Shown: positions 1 through 5,327, counted from the first letter of the stretch. The stretch is 5,327 bases of DNA from Pseudomonadota bacterium (GCA_029781465.1 JAKOWQ010000051.1:1-5327), one strand, 5' to 3'. Made by a program: numbers and translations. Notes: a model not told the origin generated them from the sequence alone.

Positions 1-223
1 GGCGAACCACCTCGGCTTCGAGTGCGGCCAGCAGCGGATGAGCCTCGCGCCCTTCGGCCATCACCAGTATCTCGGGCAAGTGCCCGCTTTCGCGCGCGTC
101 GGTCAGCAGTCGCAGGCCCTCGGCCAGGAATTTCCCGGCCGCCTTGCGGTGCTTTTTCTCGCGCAGCGAACGCAGGAATTTGACGGTGGGATTGGAAAAT
201 CCGCTGATCTGGCGGCGAGACAA
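1..223 (-). CDS. TrmH/SpoU-family RNA methyltransferase, N-terminal part (3' end outside window)
   Basis: Only the first 74 codons are present. The translation begins SRRQISGFSNPTVKFLRSLR after the start and continues with KKHRKAAGKFLAEGLRLL. That is the typical N-terminal substrate-binding region of SpoU/TrmH 2'-O-ribose methyltransferases, which modify rRNA or tRNA with S-adenosylmethionine. The catalytic SPOUT knot domain lies beyond the window edge, so neither the exact target nucleotide nor an RlmB/TsnR-like assignment can be judged. I chose the TTG at 221-223 because a GAGGA sequence sits 8 bases upstream and the family pattern begins right after it; no ATG is available near this point. 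The gene starts 4 bases after the ptsH stop, so it is probably co-transcribed and translationally coupled with the PTS genes. The functional link to them is not obvious. Family assignment is fairly secure; the start codon is less so. Confidence 0.8.
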   Translation of the reverse strand, partial: MSRRQISGFSNPTVKFLRSLREKKHRKAAGKFLAEGLRLLTDARESGHLPEILVMAEGREAHPLLAALEAEVVR

Positions 224-227
224 GCGC

Positions 228-506
228 TCAGTCCTCGCCGAACCCGTCCTTGACCAGCCCGACCAGCTTGGTCAGCGCGACCTCGGCCTCCTCGCCGACA
301 ACGACGATTTCGATCGTGTCGCCCTTGGCCGCGCCAAGCATCATCAGCCCAAGGATCGAAGCGCCCTCGGCATCGGCATCGTCCTTGCGTACCTTGACCG
401 AAAGGCCATCGCCCAGCTTGGTGACGGCATTGACGAACTTGGCGCTGGCCCGGGCATGGAGGCCCCGGTTGTTGACGATCTCGACGCTTTCGCTTGCCTC
501 GGCCAT
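228..506 (-). CDS. ptsH: HPr phosphocarrier protein of the PTS
   Basis: A 92-residue protein, the usual size for HPr, a small cytoplasmic phosphocarrier. HPr takes phosphate from enzyme I and passes it to EIIA proteins. The active-site histidine is His17 in the motif NNRGLHARASAKF. The regulatory serine is Ser50 in EGASILGLMMLGA, the site that HPr kinase modifies. The ORF is open further upstream, but the HPr fold starts at MAEASESVEIVNNRGLHARA, so I use the ATG at 504-506, preceded by a purine-rich GGGGGAA stretch. It follows the EIIA gene by 20 bases and precedes the RNA methyltransferase by 4. With hprK and EIIA nearby and no EIIB/EIIC or enzyme I in the window, it fits the regulatory type of PTS found in alphaproteobacteria. 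Seen: both phosphorylation motifs. Inferred: the regulatory rather than transport role. Confidence 0.95.
   Translation of the reverse strand: MAEASESVEIVNNRGLHARASAKFVNAVTKLGDGLSVKVRKDDADAEGASILGLMMLGAAKGDTIEIVVVGEEAEVALTKLVGLVKDGFGED
232..236 (-). promoter_or_regulatory. Shine-Dalgarno site for the RNA methyltransferase TTG start
   Basis: The minus strand reads GAGGA, then 8 bases, then TTG. The site lies inside the last codons of ptsH. It is the main argument for the non-ATG start of the downstream gene. Confidence 0.5.
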
Positions 507-526
507 GCTTTCCCCCGCGCTCCCGC

Positions 527-931
527 TCAAGCGTCCTGCCCGAGGAACTCGGACGCGATCGTGATGTAATTGCGCCCGGCATCGCGCGCCGCAATCGCGG
601 CGGCGGATAGCCCCATGCAACAACGTGCCTTGGCCAGCCGGATCAGCATCGGCAGGTTGATTCCCGCGATCACCTCAACCTTGCCGGCCTGCATCAGCGA
701 AATCGCCAGGTTCGATGGCGTGCCGCCGAACAGATCGGTGAGGATGATCGCGCCCTGTCCGCCATCGACCGCAGCGATCGCCTCGGCAATCTCGCGGCGG
801 CGCGCTTCCATGTCGTCGTTGGGGCCGATGCACACCGTGGCGACCGCTTCCTGACGGCCGACGACATGCTCCATGGCATGGACAAATTCCTCGGCGAGCT
901 TGCCATGGGTGACCAGGATCATGCCGATCAT
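527..931 (-). CDS. PTS EIIA component, mannose (ManX/EIIA-Man) family
   Basis: A stand-alone 134-residue EIIA domain of the mannose/fructose family, expected in the cytoplasm, where it accepts phosphate from HPr. The N-terminal MIGMILVTHGKLAEEF holds the phosphorylatable His9. The second family motif TDLFGGTPSN lies at 65-74, with Asp66 in the position of the active-site aspartate of E. coli EIIA-Man. The segment KVEVIAGINLPMLIRL is also typical. The frame is open upstream, but homology begins at the ATG at 929-931; a GGAG lies about 12 bases upstream, rather far. A second in-frame ATG three codons later is a less likely start. It has no fused EIIB domain and no permease gene beside it, so it probably acts as a phosphorylation-dependent regulator; its partner cannot be read from the sequence. 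It ends 20 bases before ptsH. Confidence 0.93.
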   Translation of the reverse strand: MIGMILVTHGKLAEEFVHAMEHVVGRQEAVATVCIGPNDDMEARRREIAEAIAAVDGGQGAIILTDLFGGTPSNLAISLMQAGKVEVIAGINLPMLIRLAKARCCMGLSAAAIAARDAGRNYITIASEFLGQDA

Positions 932-1013
932 ACTGGATTTCCGCTCCACGGTTGCGACCCGACGATTCGGTCCGGAAAGTGGCGCCGGGGCATGCCGGGG
1001 TTGCGCATCGCGG

Positions 1014-1931
1014 TCAATGCTTTCCTTCAACCAGATCGGCCGCGCGCGATTGCAGATTGCGGTGGAGCAGGCTGGGTGCATAGCCCGCAAGCCTCAGCTC
1101 GCGGGCAATTTCCTCGGCGGTGAAGACCGAGCGATGCCGCCCGCCGGTGCAGCCAAAGGCGATGTTCACGTAAGCCTTGCCCTGCGCCTGATAGCGCGGC
1201 AGCAGCAGCAGGATTAGATCGCGTATGCGCGCGAAGGCCTCGGCAAAGGCGGGGTCCTTGCGCACGTGTTCTCCCACCGCAGCGTCGCGCCCGGTCAATT
1301 CGCGCAGCGCCGGGTCCCAGTGCGGATTGTCGAGAAAACGCATGTCGAACACCAGATCGGCGATCGGCGGCATGCCGCGGGCGAACCCGAAACTGGTGAT
1401 GCTGATGGTCAGGGTCTGGGGCGCCCCGGGCAGGAATCGCTCGCGGATCGCCTGTTGCAGATCGTTCGAGGTGAACTGGGTGGTGGAAATCACCATGTCG
1501 GCCCAGCGCCTGAGCGGTTCCATCAGCTCGCGCTCGGCGGCGATGCCGGCTGCGGCGGGCAAGTCCTGCGCCAGCGGGTGGCGGCGGCGGGTCTCGTTAT
1601 AGCGCCGTTCCAGCTCGGCACCCGCGCAATCGAGGAACAGCGTGGTCAGCTCAAGGTCGGGCCGCGCCACCAGCTTCTTGACCCGCTCGATCACCTTGCC
1701 CGCATCGAACCCGCGGGTGCGCGAATCGAACCCGATCGCCAAGGGCGCACGCTCTTCACCCGGCGGGACATCGGCGCTGTCGATCAGACGGTCGAGCAGA
1801 CGGATCGGGAAGTTGTCGATCGTTTCCCAGCCCAGATCCTCAAGCACCCTCAGCACCGTGGTCTTGCCCGCGCCAAGCAGGCCGGTGACCAGAAGCACGC
1901 GCTGAGGGGTGGGGGCGGAAGCTGAACTCAT
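1014..1931 (-). CDS. rapZ: RapZ (YvcJ/YhbJ) family nucleotide-binding protein / RNase adapter
   Basis: A 305-residue protein, slightly longer than E. coli RapZ (284). The N-terminal domain has a P-loop, GLLGAGKTT at about 17-25, and the family segment ETIDNFPIRLLDRL at about 36-49. The C-terminal domain ends with the family signature GCTGGRHRSV at 260-269. RapZ binds nucleotides. In enteric bacteria it presents the small RNA GlmZ to RNase E to control glucosamine-6-phosphate synthase; in alphaproteobacteria the RNA or protein target is less defined, so only the family is claimed. The start is the ATG at 1929-1931, a few codons before the first beta strand; no clear Shine-Dalgarno is visible. 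It lies 46 bases after hprK and 82 bases before the EIIA gene, matching the usual pairing of rapZ with PTS genes. The P-loop differs slightly from the common G-SGAGKS form. Confidence 0.94.
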   Translation of the reverse strand: MSSASAPTPQRVLLVTGLLGAGKTTVLRVLEDLGWETIDNFPIRLLDRLIDSADVPPGEERAPLAIGFDSRTRGFDAGKVIERVKKLVARPDLELTTLFLDCAGAELERRYNETRRRHPLAQDLPAAAGIAAERELMEPLRRWADMVISTTQFTSNDLQQAIRERFLPGAPQTLTISITSFGFARGMPPIADLVFDMRFLDNPHWDPALRELTGRDAAVGEHVRKDPAFAEAFARIRDLILLLLPRYQAQGKAYVNIAFGCTGGRHRSVFTAEEIARELRLAGYAPSLLHRNLQSRAADLVEGKH

Positions 1932-1977
1932 GGGCTGAGCACTATTTGGGCGTTGTCGAACCGAAAGGAAAGGGGCC

Positions 1978-2397
1978 TCACGCGAGGCCGAACCGCTCGA
2001 GCGCCAGCTCGGCCTTGATCGCCAGCACCGGGCTCTCGGGCCAGATCCGCACCAGCGGCACGCCAATGCCGCCCAGCTCGGTCTGCCCGGCGGTATCGAT
2101 GAAACGCGGCGCCTCCGGATCGAGGCGCAGCACCAGCGCCACCACGGCATCGGACACGGTGGGCATTCCGATCAGGCCCAGGTTGCGCACTTCGATCAAG
2201 CCGGAGATATGCGGCGGCGGGCTGGCAAACAGCCGACCCTGCCGCGCCTCCAGCCGAACGCCGTCGTCGCCGATCAGTCGCGCCCCCCGGTCGATCAACG
2301 CCAGGGCGAGGCTTGATTTGCCGCTGCCGGGCGCCCCTTCGATCAGCAGCGCGCGCGCACCGATTGCCACGCAGCTGGCCTGGTGGAGCAGGCTCAC
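1978..2397 (-). CDS. hprK: HPr kinase/phosphorylase, short kinase-domain-only form
   Basis: A 139-residue protein with only the C-terminal catalytic domain of HPr kinase; Firmicute enzymes are about 310 residues with an extra N-terminal domain. Visible motifs: Walker A GAPGSGKSS (21-29), the acidic loop LIGDDGVRL (41-49) and the family signature HISGLIEVRNLGLIGMP (63-79). It phosphorylates, and can dephosphorylate, the regulatory serine of HPr, encoded three genes downstream (Ser50). The start is GTG at 2395-2397, with GAGG 7 bases upstream. The GTG overlaps the TGA of chvG in a GTGA junction (4-base overlap), so translation is probably coupled to chvG. That matters because chvG here carries a premature stop. 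The short form is common in alphaproteobacteria, so its length is not evidence of damage. Confidence 0.92.
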   Translation of the reverse strand: MSLLHQASCVAIGARALLIEGAPGSGKSSLALALIDRGARLIGDDGVRLEARQGRLFASPPPHISGLIEVRNLGLIGMPTVSDAVVALVLRLDPEAPRFIDTAGQTELGGIGVPLVRIWPESPVLAIKAELALERFGLA

Positions 2398-3560
2398 TCG
2401 TCAACCTCGCTGGCAGGCAGATCCAGCACCAGGCACGCGCCGGGTTTGCCGTCGGAGCGGTCTCGCGCGGTCAGGGTTCCTTCGTGCGCTTCGGCGATGG
2501 TCCGGGCAATGGCCAGGCCAAGCCCCGAATGGCTGCCGAATTCCTCGCTGGGCGGGCGCAGCGAATGGAAGCGCTCGAACACCTGCTCGCGGGCCTCGGC
2601 GGGAATTCCGGGACCCTCGTCGCTGACACAAAGTTCGATCCGCTCATCCAGGCGGGACAGGGCCACGGTGACCGCGCCGCGAGGAGGGGAGAACGAGATC
2701 GCGTTGTCGAGCAGGTTCTCTATCACCCGCTCGAGCCGCGCCGCGTCGCCGGGAACCTCGAGCGGGCCGGCGTCAGGCGCGGTGATCCGCACCCGGCAAT
2801 CGCCATTCGCGCCGCGTTCGCCCCGCGCGGCGATCAGCGCCCGGGCCAGCCCCAGCAGATCGACCGGCACGAACTGGGTGCGGCTCAATTCGGCATCGAT
2901 CCGGCTGGCTTCGGCGATTTCGGTAACCAGCCGGTCGATCCGCTGGACATCGTGCGCGGCGATCGCGCGCAGTTCGCTGCGCAGCTGCGGATCCTCGACC
3001 TTGCCCAAGGATTCGAGCGTGCTGCGCAGGGAGGCGAGCGGGTTCTTGATCTCGTGCGCGACATCGGCCGCAAAGGTCTCGACCGAGTCGATCTTCTGCC
3101 GCAGCGCGGTGGTCATGTCGGAAATGGCCCGCGCGAGCAGCCCGATCTCATCGCCGCGCTCGGGAAGGCGCGGGACCACCACCTCGCGGTCGCGCCCGGA
3201 TCGCACCCGGATCGCGGCGCGGACCAGCGTGCGCAGCGGCTGGACGATTGTCCGGGCCAGGAACAGCGAGAGCTGGATAGAGATCATCAGCGTCACCGCC
3301 AGCACGATTGCCAGCGTCTGGCGCGCGTCGCGCACCGACTGGGTGATGTCGGTGGCGTTTCGGGTGGCAAGCAGCATTTCGCCGCGTACGCCAACCGGAG
3401 TGGCGGCGTTGATCACGGGGGTCTCATCCGGCGCCGCGCGCTGCGCTACCACTGTACTGCCAGTCGCAAGCGCGGCACCCAGCTCGGGCCAGGCGGCGAT
3501 TTCCTCACGCAGGGGGTCACGATAGGACGGGATCGGCGCGGTTCCGAGAATCCAGTTCAT
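2394..3560 (-). CDS. chvG: ChvG C-terminal open frame: TM2, HAMP, HisKA and HATPase domains (388 codons)
   Basis: This is the largest piece of chvG that could be translated if the upstream TGA is real. The ATG at 3558-3560 is the first ATG, GTG or TTG in frame after the stop. Only a GGA directly against the ATG precedes it, so initiation would be poor. The product would lack membrane segment 1 and about half of the periplasmic domain. It would keep membrane segment 2 (about 82-102 here), a HAMP linker, the phospho-acceptor His169 in DVAHEIKNPL, the N box ENLLDNAISFSP with Asn286, the G1 box DEGPGIP, the F box VFERF and the G2 box GSHSGLGLAIA. All catalytic boxes are intact, so the kinase core has not visibly decayed. 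The frame ends in the 4-base overlap with hprK. An automatic gene caller would probably report this piece as the kinase. Confidence 0.6.
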   Translation of the reverse strand: MNWILGTAPIPSYRDPLREEIAAWPELGAALATGSTVVAQRAAPDETPVINAATPVGVRGEMLLATRNATDITQSVRDARQTLAIVLAVTLMISIQLSLFLARTIVQPLRTLVRAAIRVRSGRDREVVVPRLPERGDEIGLLARAISDMTTALRQKIDSVETFAADVAHEIKNPLASLRSTLESLGKVEDPQLRSELRAIAAHDVQRIDRLVTEIAEASRIDAELSRTQFVPVDLLGLARALIAARGERGANGDCRVRITAPDAGPLEVPGDAARLERVIENLLDNAISFSPPRGAVTVALSRLDERIELCVSDEGPGIPAEAREQVFERFHSLRPPSEEFGSHSGLGLAIARTIAEAHEGTLTARDRSDGKPGACLVLDLPASEVDE

Positions 3561-3968
3561 TCCACGATCGAGGATTCGCGCCGCTTGCTGATACCAGGGC
3601 TCGCTCTCCGGATCGATGAAGGCGAACGAAGGCGGGCCAAGCGCAAAGCTGTCTGCGGCAAGCTGCCCCCTGGAATCGTACAGCCGCAGCCGCAGGTTCT
3701 GTTCGGTGCCGATCCGCTGAAGCAGCGCCGCGCGTCCGGCTATCGGGGTTTCGGCCAGACCGTCGGCGGCGATTTCGGCCTCGCCGCGGGCAAGGCGGAA
3801 GCGTTCGTTTAAAAGCTGGTTGCGGTAGGAATCGAGGTATCACATGCTTCCCGCCATCAGCCCCAGCGCGATCACGTTGAGCACCAGGATGCGCACGGTA
3901 AGCGAAGGCCGTCGCCAGCTGAACAGCCGCGTTCGCGCCTTTCCCGTCGCTGTCTCGGGGTCAGCCAT
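2394..3968 (-). pseudogene. chvG: chvG sensor histidine kinase interrupted by an in-frame TGA at codon 43
   Basis: The whole gene would be 525 codons with a stop. It starts at the ATG at 3966-3968, overlapping the chvI stop by 8 bases. The first 42 residues are a basic N-terminus and membrane segment 1 (RILVLNVIALGLMAGSM). The next codon is TGA (3840-3842). The same frame then continues at once with YLDSYRNQLLNERFRLARGE, as expected after the first transmembrane helix of ChvG proteins, where a Leu or Phe codon would normally stand. The following 481 codons have no further stop. Domains in full numbering: periplasmic part about 44-217, membrane segment 2 about 218-238, HAMP about 239-291, HisKA with His305, then an ATPase domain. 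ChvG senses acid or envelope stress and phosphorylates ChvI. The lesion is one codon with no frameshift, so it is either a recent nonsense mutation or a sequence error. If it is an error, this is a normal CDS. Confidence 0.8.
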
Positions 3969-4710
3969 CGGCGAACGAATAGCCCGCGCCATAAAGCGTT
4001 TCGATGCCCGAAAAGCCGGGGTCCACCGCGCGGAACTTGCGCCGCAGCCGCTTGATGTGGCTGTCGATCGTGCGGTCGTCGACGAAGATGTCGTCGCTGT
4101 AGGCGGCATCCATCAGCTGGTTACGGCTCTTGATGACGCCCGGGCGCAGCGCCAGCGCCTCGAGGATCAGAAACTCGGTGACGGTCAGCGAAACCGCCCG
4201 CCCATCCCAGGTAACGTGGTGGCGGGGCGGGTCCATCACCAGACGGCCCCGCCGGATCGGATCGGATTGCGGTTCGTCCGGAGCGGCCTCGGCTTCGTCG
4301 CGGACAAGCTCGGCCCGGCGCAGGATCGCACGGATCCGGGCAACCAGCAGCCGTTGGCTGAAGGGCTTGGTGATATAGTCATCGGCACCCAGCGCCAGCC
4401 CCAGCGCCTCGTCGGGTTCCTCATCCTTGCTGGTCAGGAAGATCACCGGAAGCGCCGATTGCTCGCGCAGCTTCTGCAGCAGCTCGAGCCCGTCCATGCG
4501 CGGCATCTTGATGTCGAACACCGCAAGGTCGGGCGGATTCTCGAGCAGCGCCTTGAGCGCGCTCGCGCCATCCGAATAGACCCGTGTGGCGAATCCCTCG
4601 GCCTGGAGCCCGATCGAGACGCTGGTCAGGATGTTGCGATCGTCATCGACCAGCGCGATCGTCCGCGGCGGCGCGGCTTCGGGAGCAGGGGTGGGGCTGG
4701 CTTGGGCCAT
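3961..4710 (-). CDS. chvI: ChvI-type two-component response regulator (OmpR/PhoB family)
   Basis: A 249-residue cytoplasmic DNA-binding regulator. The receiver domain (about 16-135) has the acidic cluster VDDD at 21-24, the phosphorylation site Asp66 in FDIKMPRMDG, Thr93 in FLTSKDEE and Lys115 in DYITKPFS. A charged linker of about 30 residues leads to an OmpR-type winged helix (about 150-249), with VTEFLILEALALRPG, DRTIDSHIKRLRRKF and the C-terminal hairpin ETLYGAGYSF. The receiver resembles ChvI of sphingomonads and rhizobia very closely. ChvG phosphorylates it; in rhizobia and Agrobacterium the pair controls envelope and acid-stress genes and often lies beside pckA, as here. The start is ambiguous: ATG at 4710, 4758 or 4776. 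I prefer 4710 because the others add a low-complexity leader; none has a strong Shine-Dalgarno. It is the first gene of the minus-strand operon and overlaps chvG by 8 bases. Confidence 0.92.
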   Translation of the reverse strand: MAQASPTPAPEAAPPRTIALVDDDRNILTSVSIGLQAEGFATRVYSDGASALKALLENPPDLAVFDIKMPRMDGLELLQKLREQSALPVIFLTSKDEEPDEALGLALGADDYITKPFSQRLLVARIRAILRRAELVRDEAEAAPDEPQSDPIRRGRLVMDPPRHHVTWDGRAVSLTVTEFLILEALALRPGVIKSRNQLMDAAYSDDIFVDDRTIDSHIKRLRRKFRAVDPGFSGIETLYGAGYSFADG

Positions 4711-4806
4711 TGCCGCTTTCGGTTGGGTTATCGGGTTGCGGCTCAAGGGGTTAGCCATTCTTGCCGGGGCATGCAATCGCGGCTCTTGACGCTCGGGTTA
4801 AGCCCC

Positions 4807-4832
4807 TGATTACGCAAATCTTTGCCTGATCC
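4807..4832. promoter_or_regulatory. Imperfect 26-base dyad around GCAAA-TC-TTTGC, possible regulator site
   Basis: The core GCAAATCTTTGC (4814-4825) is a perfect 5-base inverted repeat with a 2-base centre. Allowing for mismatches, 9 of 12 positions are symmetric on each side. It lies near the middle of the divergent chvI/pckA region, where it could serve either promoter. Autoregulation by ChvI is one possibility, but no regulator can be assigned from the sequence. Confidence 0.3.
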
Positions 4833-4842
4833 ACAGGGCAAT

Positions 4843-4871
4843 TTGACGGATCGACCTGGCTCGACTATGCG
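4843..4871 (+). promoter_or_regulatory. Candidate sigma-70-type promoter for pckA
   Basis: A TTGACG -35 box (4843-4848) is followed after 17 bases by TATGCG (4866-4871). The -35 is close to consensus and the spacing ideal, while the -10 matches only the TAT part, as is common in GC-rich alphaproteobacteria. Transcription would begin near 4878, giving a leader of about 65 bases. A second TTGACG at 4786-4791 with ATTACG at 4809-4814 is an alternative upstream promoter. Confidence 0.35.
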
Positions 4872-4887
4872 CGCCTCGACTCTGATC

Positions 4888-4901
4888 TGCATACCTATGC
4901 A
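4888..4901. promoter_or_regulatory. Perfect dyad TGCATA-CC-TATGCA, candidate operator in the pckA leader
   Basis: Two 6-base arms are exact inverted repeats separated by 2 bases, in an AT-richer patch of an otherwise GC-rich region. The site lies about 10 to 25 bases downstream of the predicted pckA start point and 44 bases upstream of the pckA start codon, a usual place for a repressor. The binding protein is unknown. Confidence 0.4.
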
Positions 4902-4934
4902 AAGCCTGGCGGTGGATGCCGCCCAACCGACCAC

Positions 4935-4938
4935 GGAG
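4935..4938 (+). promoter_or_regulatory. pckA: Shine-Dalgarno GGAG deciding the pckA TTG start
   Basis: GGAG is followed by 6 bases and then the TTG at 4945. This supports the TTG over the in-frame GTG at 4912, which has no comparable ribosome-binding site. Confidence 0.55.
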
Positions 4939-4944
4939 ATCGTT

Positions 4945-5327
4945 TTGACCGGTTCGCTTTCCTATCCGCTCGAAAAGCAGGGTATTGCCACCTCGGCAAA
5001 GGTGTACGCCAACCTTGGCACCGCGCCGCTGGTTGAGCAGGCATTGCAGCGCGGCGAGGGCCGCCTGACCCGGGATGGGGCGCTGCTGGTCGATACCGGC
5101 CGGTTCACCGGGCGCAGCGTCAAGGACAAGTTCGTGGTGCGCGATGCCACCACCGAGGATTCGATCAACTGGGGTGCGATCAACCAGCCGATGGCGCCCG
5201 AGCACTGGGCCAACCTGAAGGCGGATTTTCTCGCCGCGCTGAAAGACAAGGACGAGCTGTTCGTCGCCGATCTGTTCGGTGGCAGCCAGCCGGAATACCG
5301 CGTCAACGTGCGGGTCGTCACCCAGCT
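4945..5327 (+). CDS. pckA: Phosphoenolpyruvate carboxykinase (ATP), N-terminal part (3' end outside window)
   Basis: The first 127 codons of ATP-dependent PEP carboxykinase, the cytoplasmic enzyme that turns oxaloacetate and ATP into phosphoenolpyruvate, ADP and CO2 in gluconeogenesis. Visible family segments are KVYANLGTAPLVEQAL (19-34), the substrate-binding TGRFTGRSVKDKFVVRD (51-67), where Arg57 matches the conserved oxaloacetate-binding arginine of E. coli PckA, then INWGAINQPM and VADLFGGSQPEYRVNVRVVT. The P-loop and metal site are beyond the window edge. The preferred start is TTG 4945, with GGAG 6 bases upstream; the in-frame GTG at 4912 would add 11 residues. It is transcribed away from chvI, and this pckA-chvI pairing is well known in alphaproteobacteria. 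A dyad in its leader suggests transcriptional control, and its product PEP is the phosphate donor for the PTS across the intergenic region. Confidence 0.95.
   Translation, partial: MTGSLSYPLEKQGIATSAKVYANLGTAPLVEQALQRGEGRLTRDGALLVDTGRFTGRSVKDKFVVRDATTEDSINWGAINQPMAPEHWANLKADFLAALKDKDELFVADLFGGSQPEYRVNVRVVTQ

Noticed and set aside
932..1013. Possible terminator or internal promoter in the 82-base gap between rapZ and the EIIA gene
   Set aside because: Only short symmetric stretches (CCGA-CGAT-TCGG, GGCATGCC) are present, with no T-run after them on the minus strand and no convincing -35/-10 pair.
1932..1977. Possible regulatory element between hprK and rapZ
   Set aside because: Forty-six bases with no stable hairpin and no clear ribosome-binding site; too little signal to annotate.
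2313..3812. A 499-codon open frame on the plus strand opposite chvG and hprK
   Set aside because: Its translation is rich in Arg, Gly and Gln with no recognisable domain, and it is antisense to clear kinase domains. Long antisense frames are common in GC-rich genomes with biased third positions.
3840..3842. TGA in chvG as selenocysteine or recoded tryptophan
   Set aside because: TGA ends at least five neighbouring genes. Histidine kinases of this family have no selenocysteine at this place, and the position normally holds an aliphatic or aromatic residue at the end of a membrane helix.
3844..4809. A 321-codon plus-strand frame opposite chvI
   Set aside because: It is antisense to the well-supported response regulator, whose receiver and winged-helix motifs are all present. 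No family resemblance is seen in the plus-strand product.
4810..5205. Minus-strand frame of 131 codons opposite the start of pckA
   Set aside because: The plus strand encodes clear PckA motifs throughout. The minus-strand product is Arg-rich and unlike any family.
1..5327. CRISPR arrays, tRNA or rRNA genes, insertion sequences, phage genes
   Set aside because: No spaced direct repeats, no cloverleaf or rRNA-like stretches, and no transposase or integrase motifs were seen. The window is almost fully covered by core genes with uniform composition.

Overview
The window looks like a stretch of alphaproteobacterial chromosome, most likely from the order Sphingomonadales. The basis is high GC content, GC-rich third codon positions, the sequence flavour of the response regulator, RapZ and short HPr kinase, and the gene order pckA / chvI-chvG-hprK-rapZ-EIIA-ptsH, which is characteristic of alphaproteobacteria. 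The placement comes from protein recall, not from a database search.

Layout. On the right, pckA (ATP-dependent phosphoenolpyruvate carboxykinase) starts at a TTG near 4945 on the plus strand and runs off the window. A 234-base divergent intergenic region (4711-4944) separates it from seven genes on the minus strand, read right to left: chvI (response regulator), chvG (membrane sensor kinase), hprK (short HPr kinase/phosphorylase), rapZ, a mannose-family PTS EIIA, ptsH (HPr), and the 5' part of a TrmH/SpoU-family RNA methyltransferase that leaves the window on the left. Junctions are tight (8- and 4-base overlaps, then gaps of 46, 82, 20 and 4 bases). No terminator-like hairpin was seen, so the set probably behaves as one operon.

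How the genes fit together. ChvG-ChvI is an envelope/acid-stress type two-component system. HprK, HPr and EIIA are the carrier and regulatory parts of a PTS that has no sugar-specific EIIB/EIIC here, so its role is probably regulatory. RapZ is a nucleotide-binding regulator often encoded next to PTS genes. PckA commits oxaloacetate to gluconeogenesis, so the locus couples envelope signalling, phosphoenolpyruvate status and central carbon flow.

The main surprise is an in-frame TGA at codon 43 of chvG (3840-3842). It lies at the end of the first membrane segment. The same frame then stays open for 481 codons and encodes a complete kinase. TGA is the normal stop for five neighbouring genes, so recoding as tryptophan is unlikely. 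It is either a recent nonsense mutation or a sequencing error. Two unexplained dyad symmetries lie in the pckA/chvI intergenic region. I found no wholly new system: this is a known arrangement with one notable lesion and some candidate regulatory sites.
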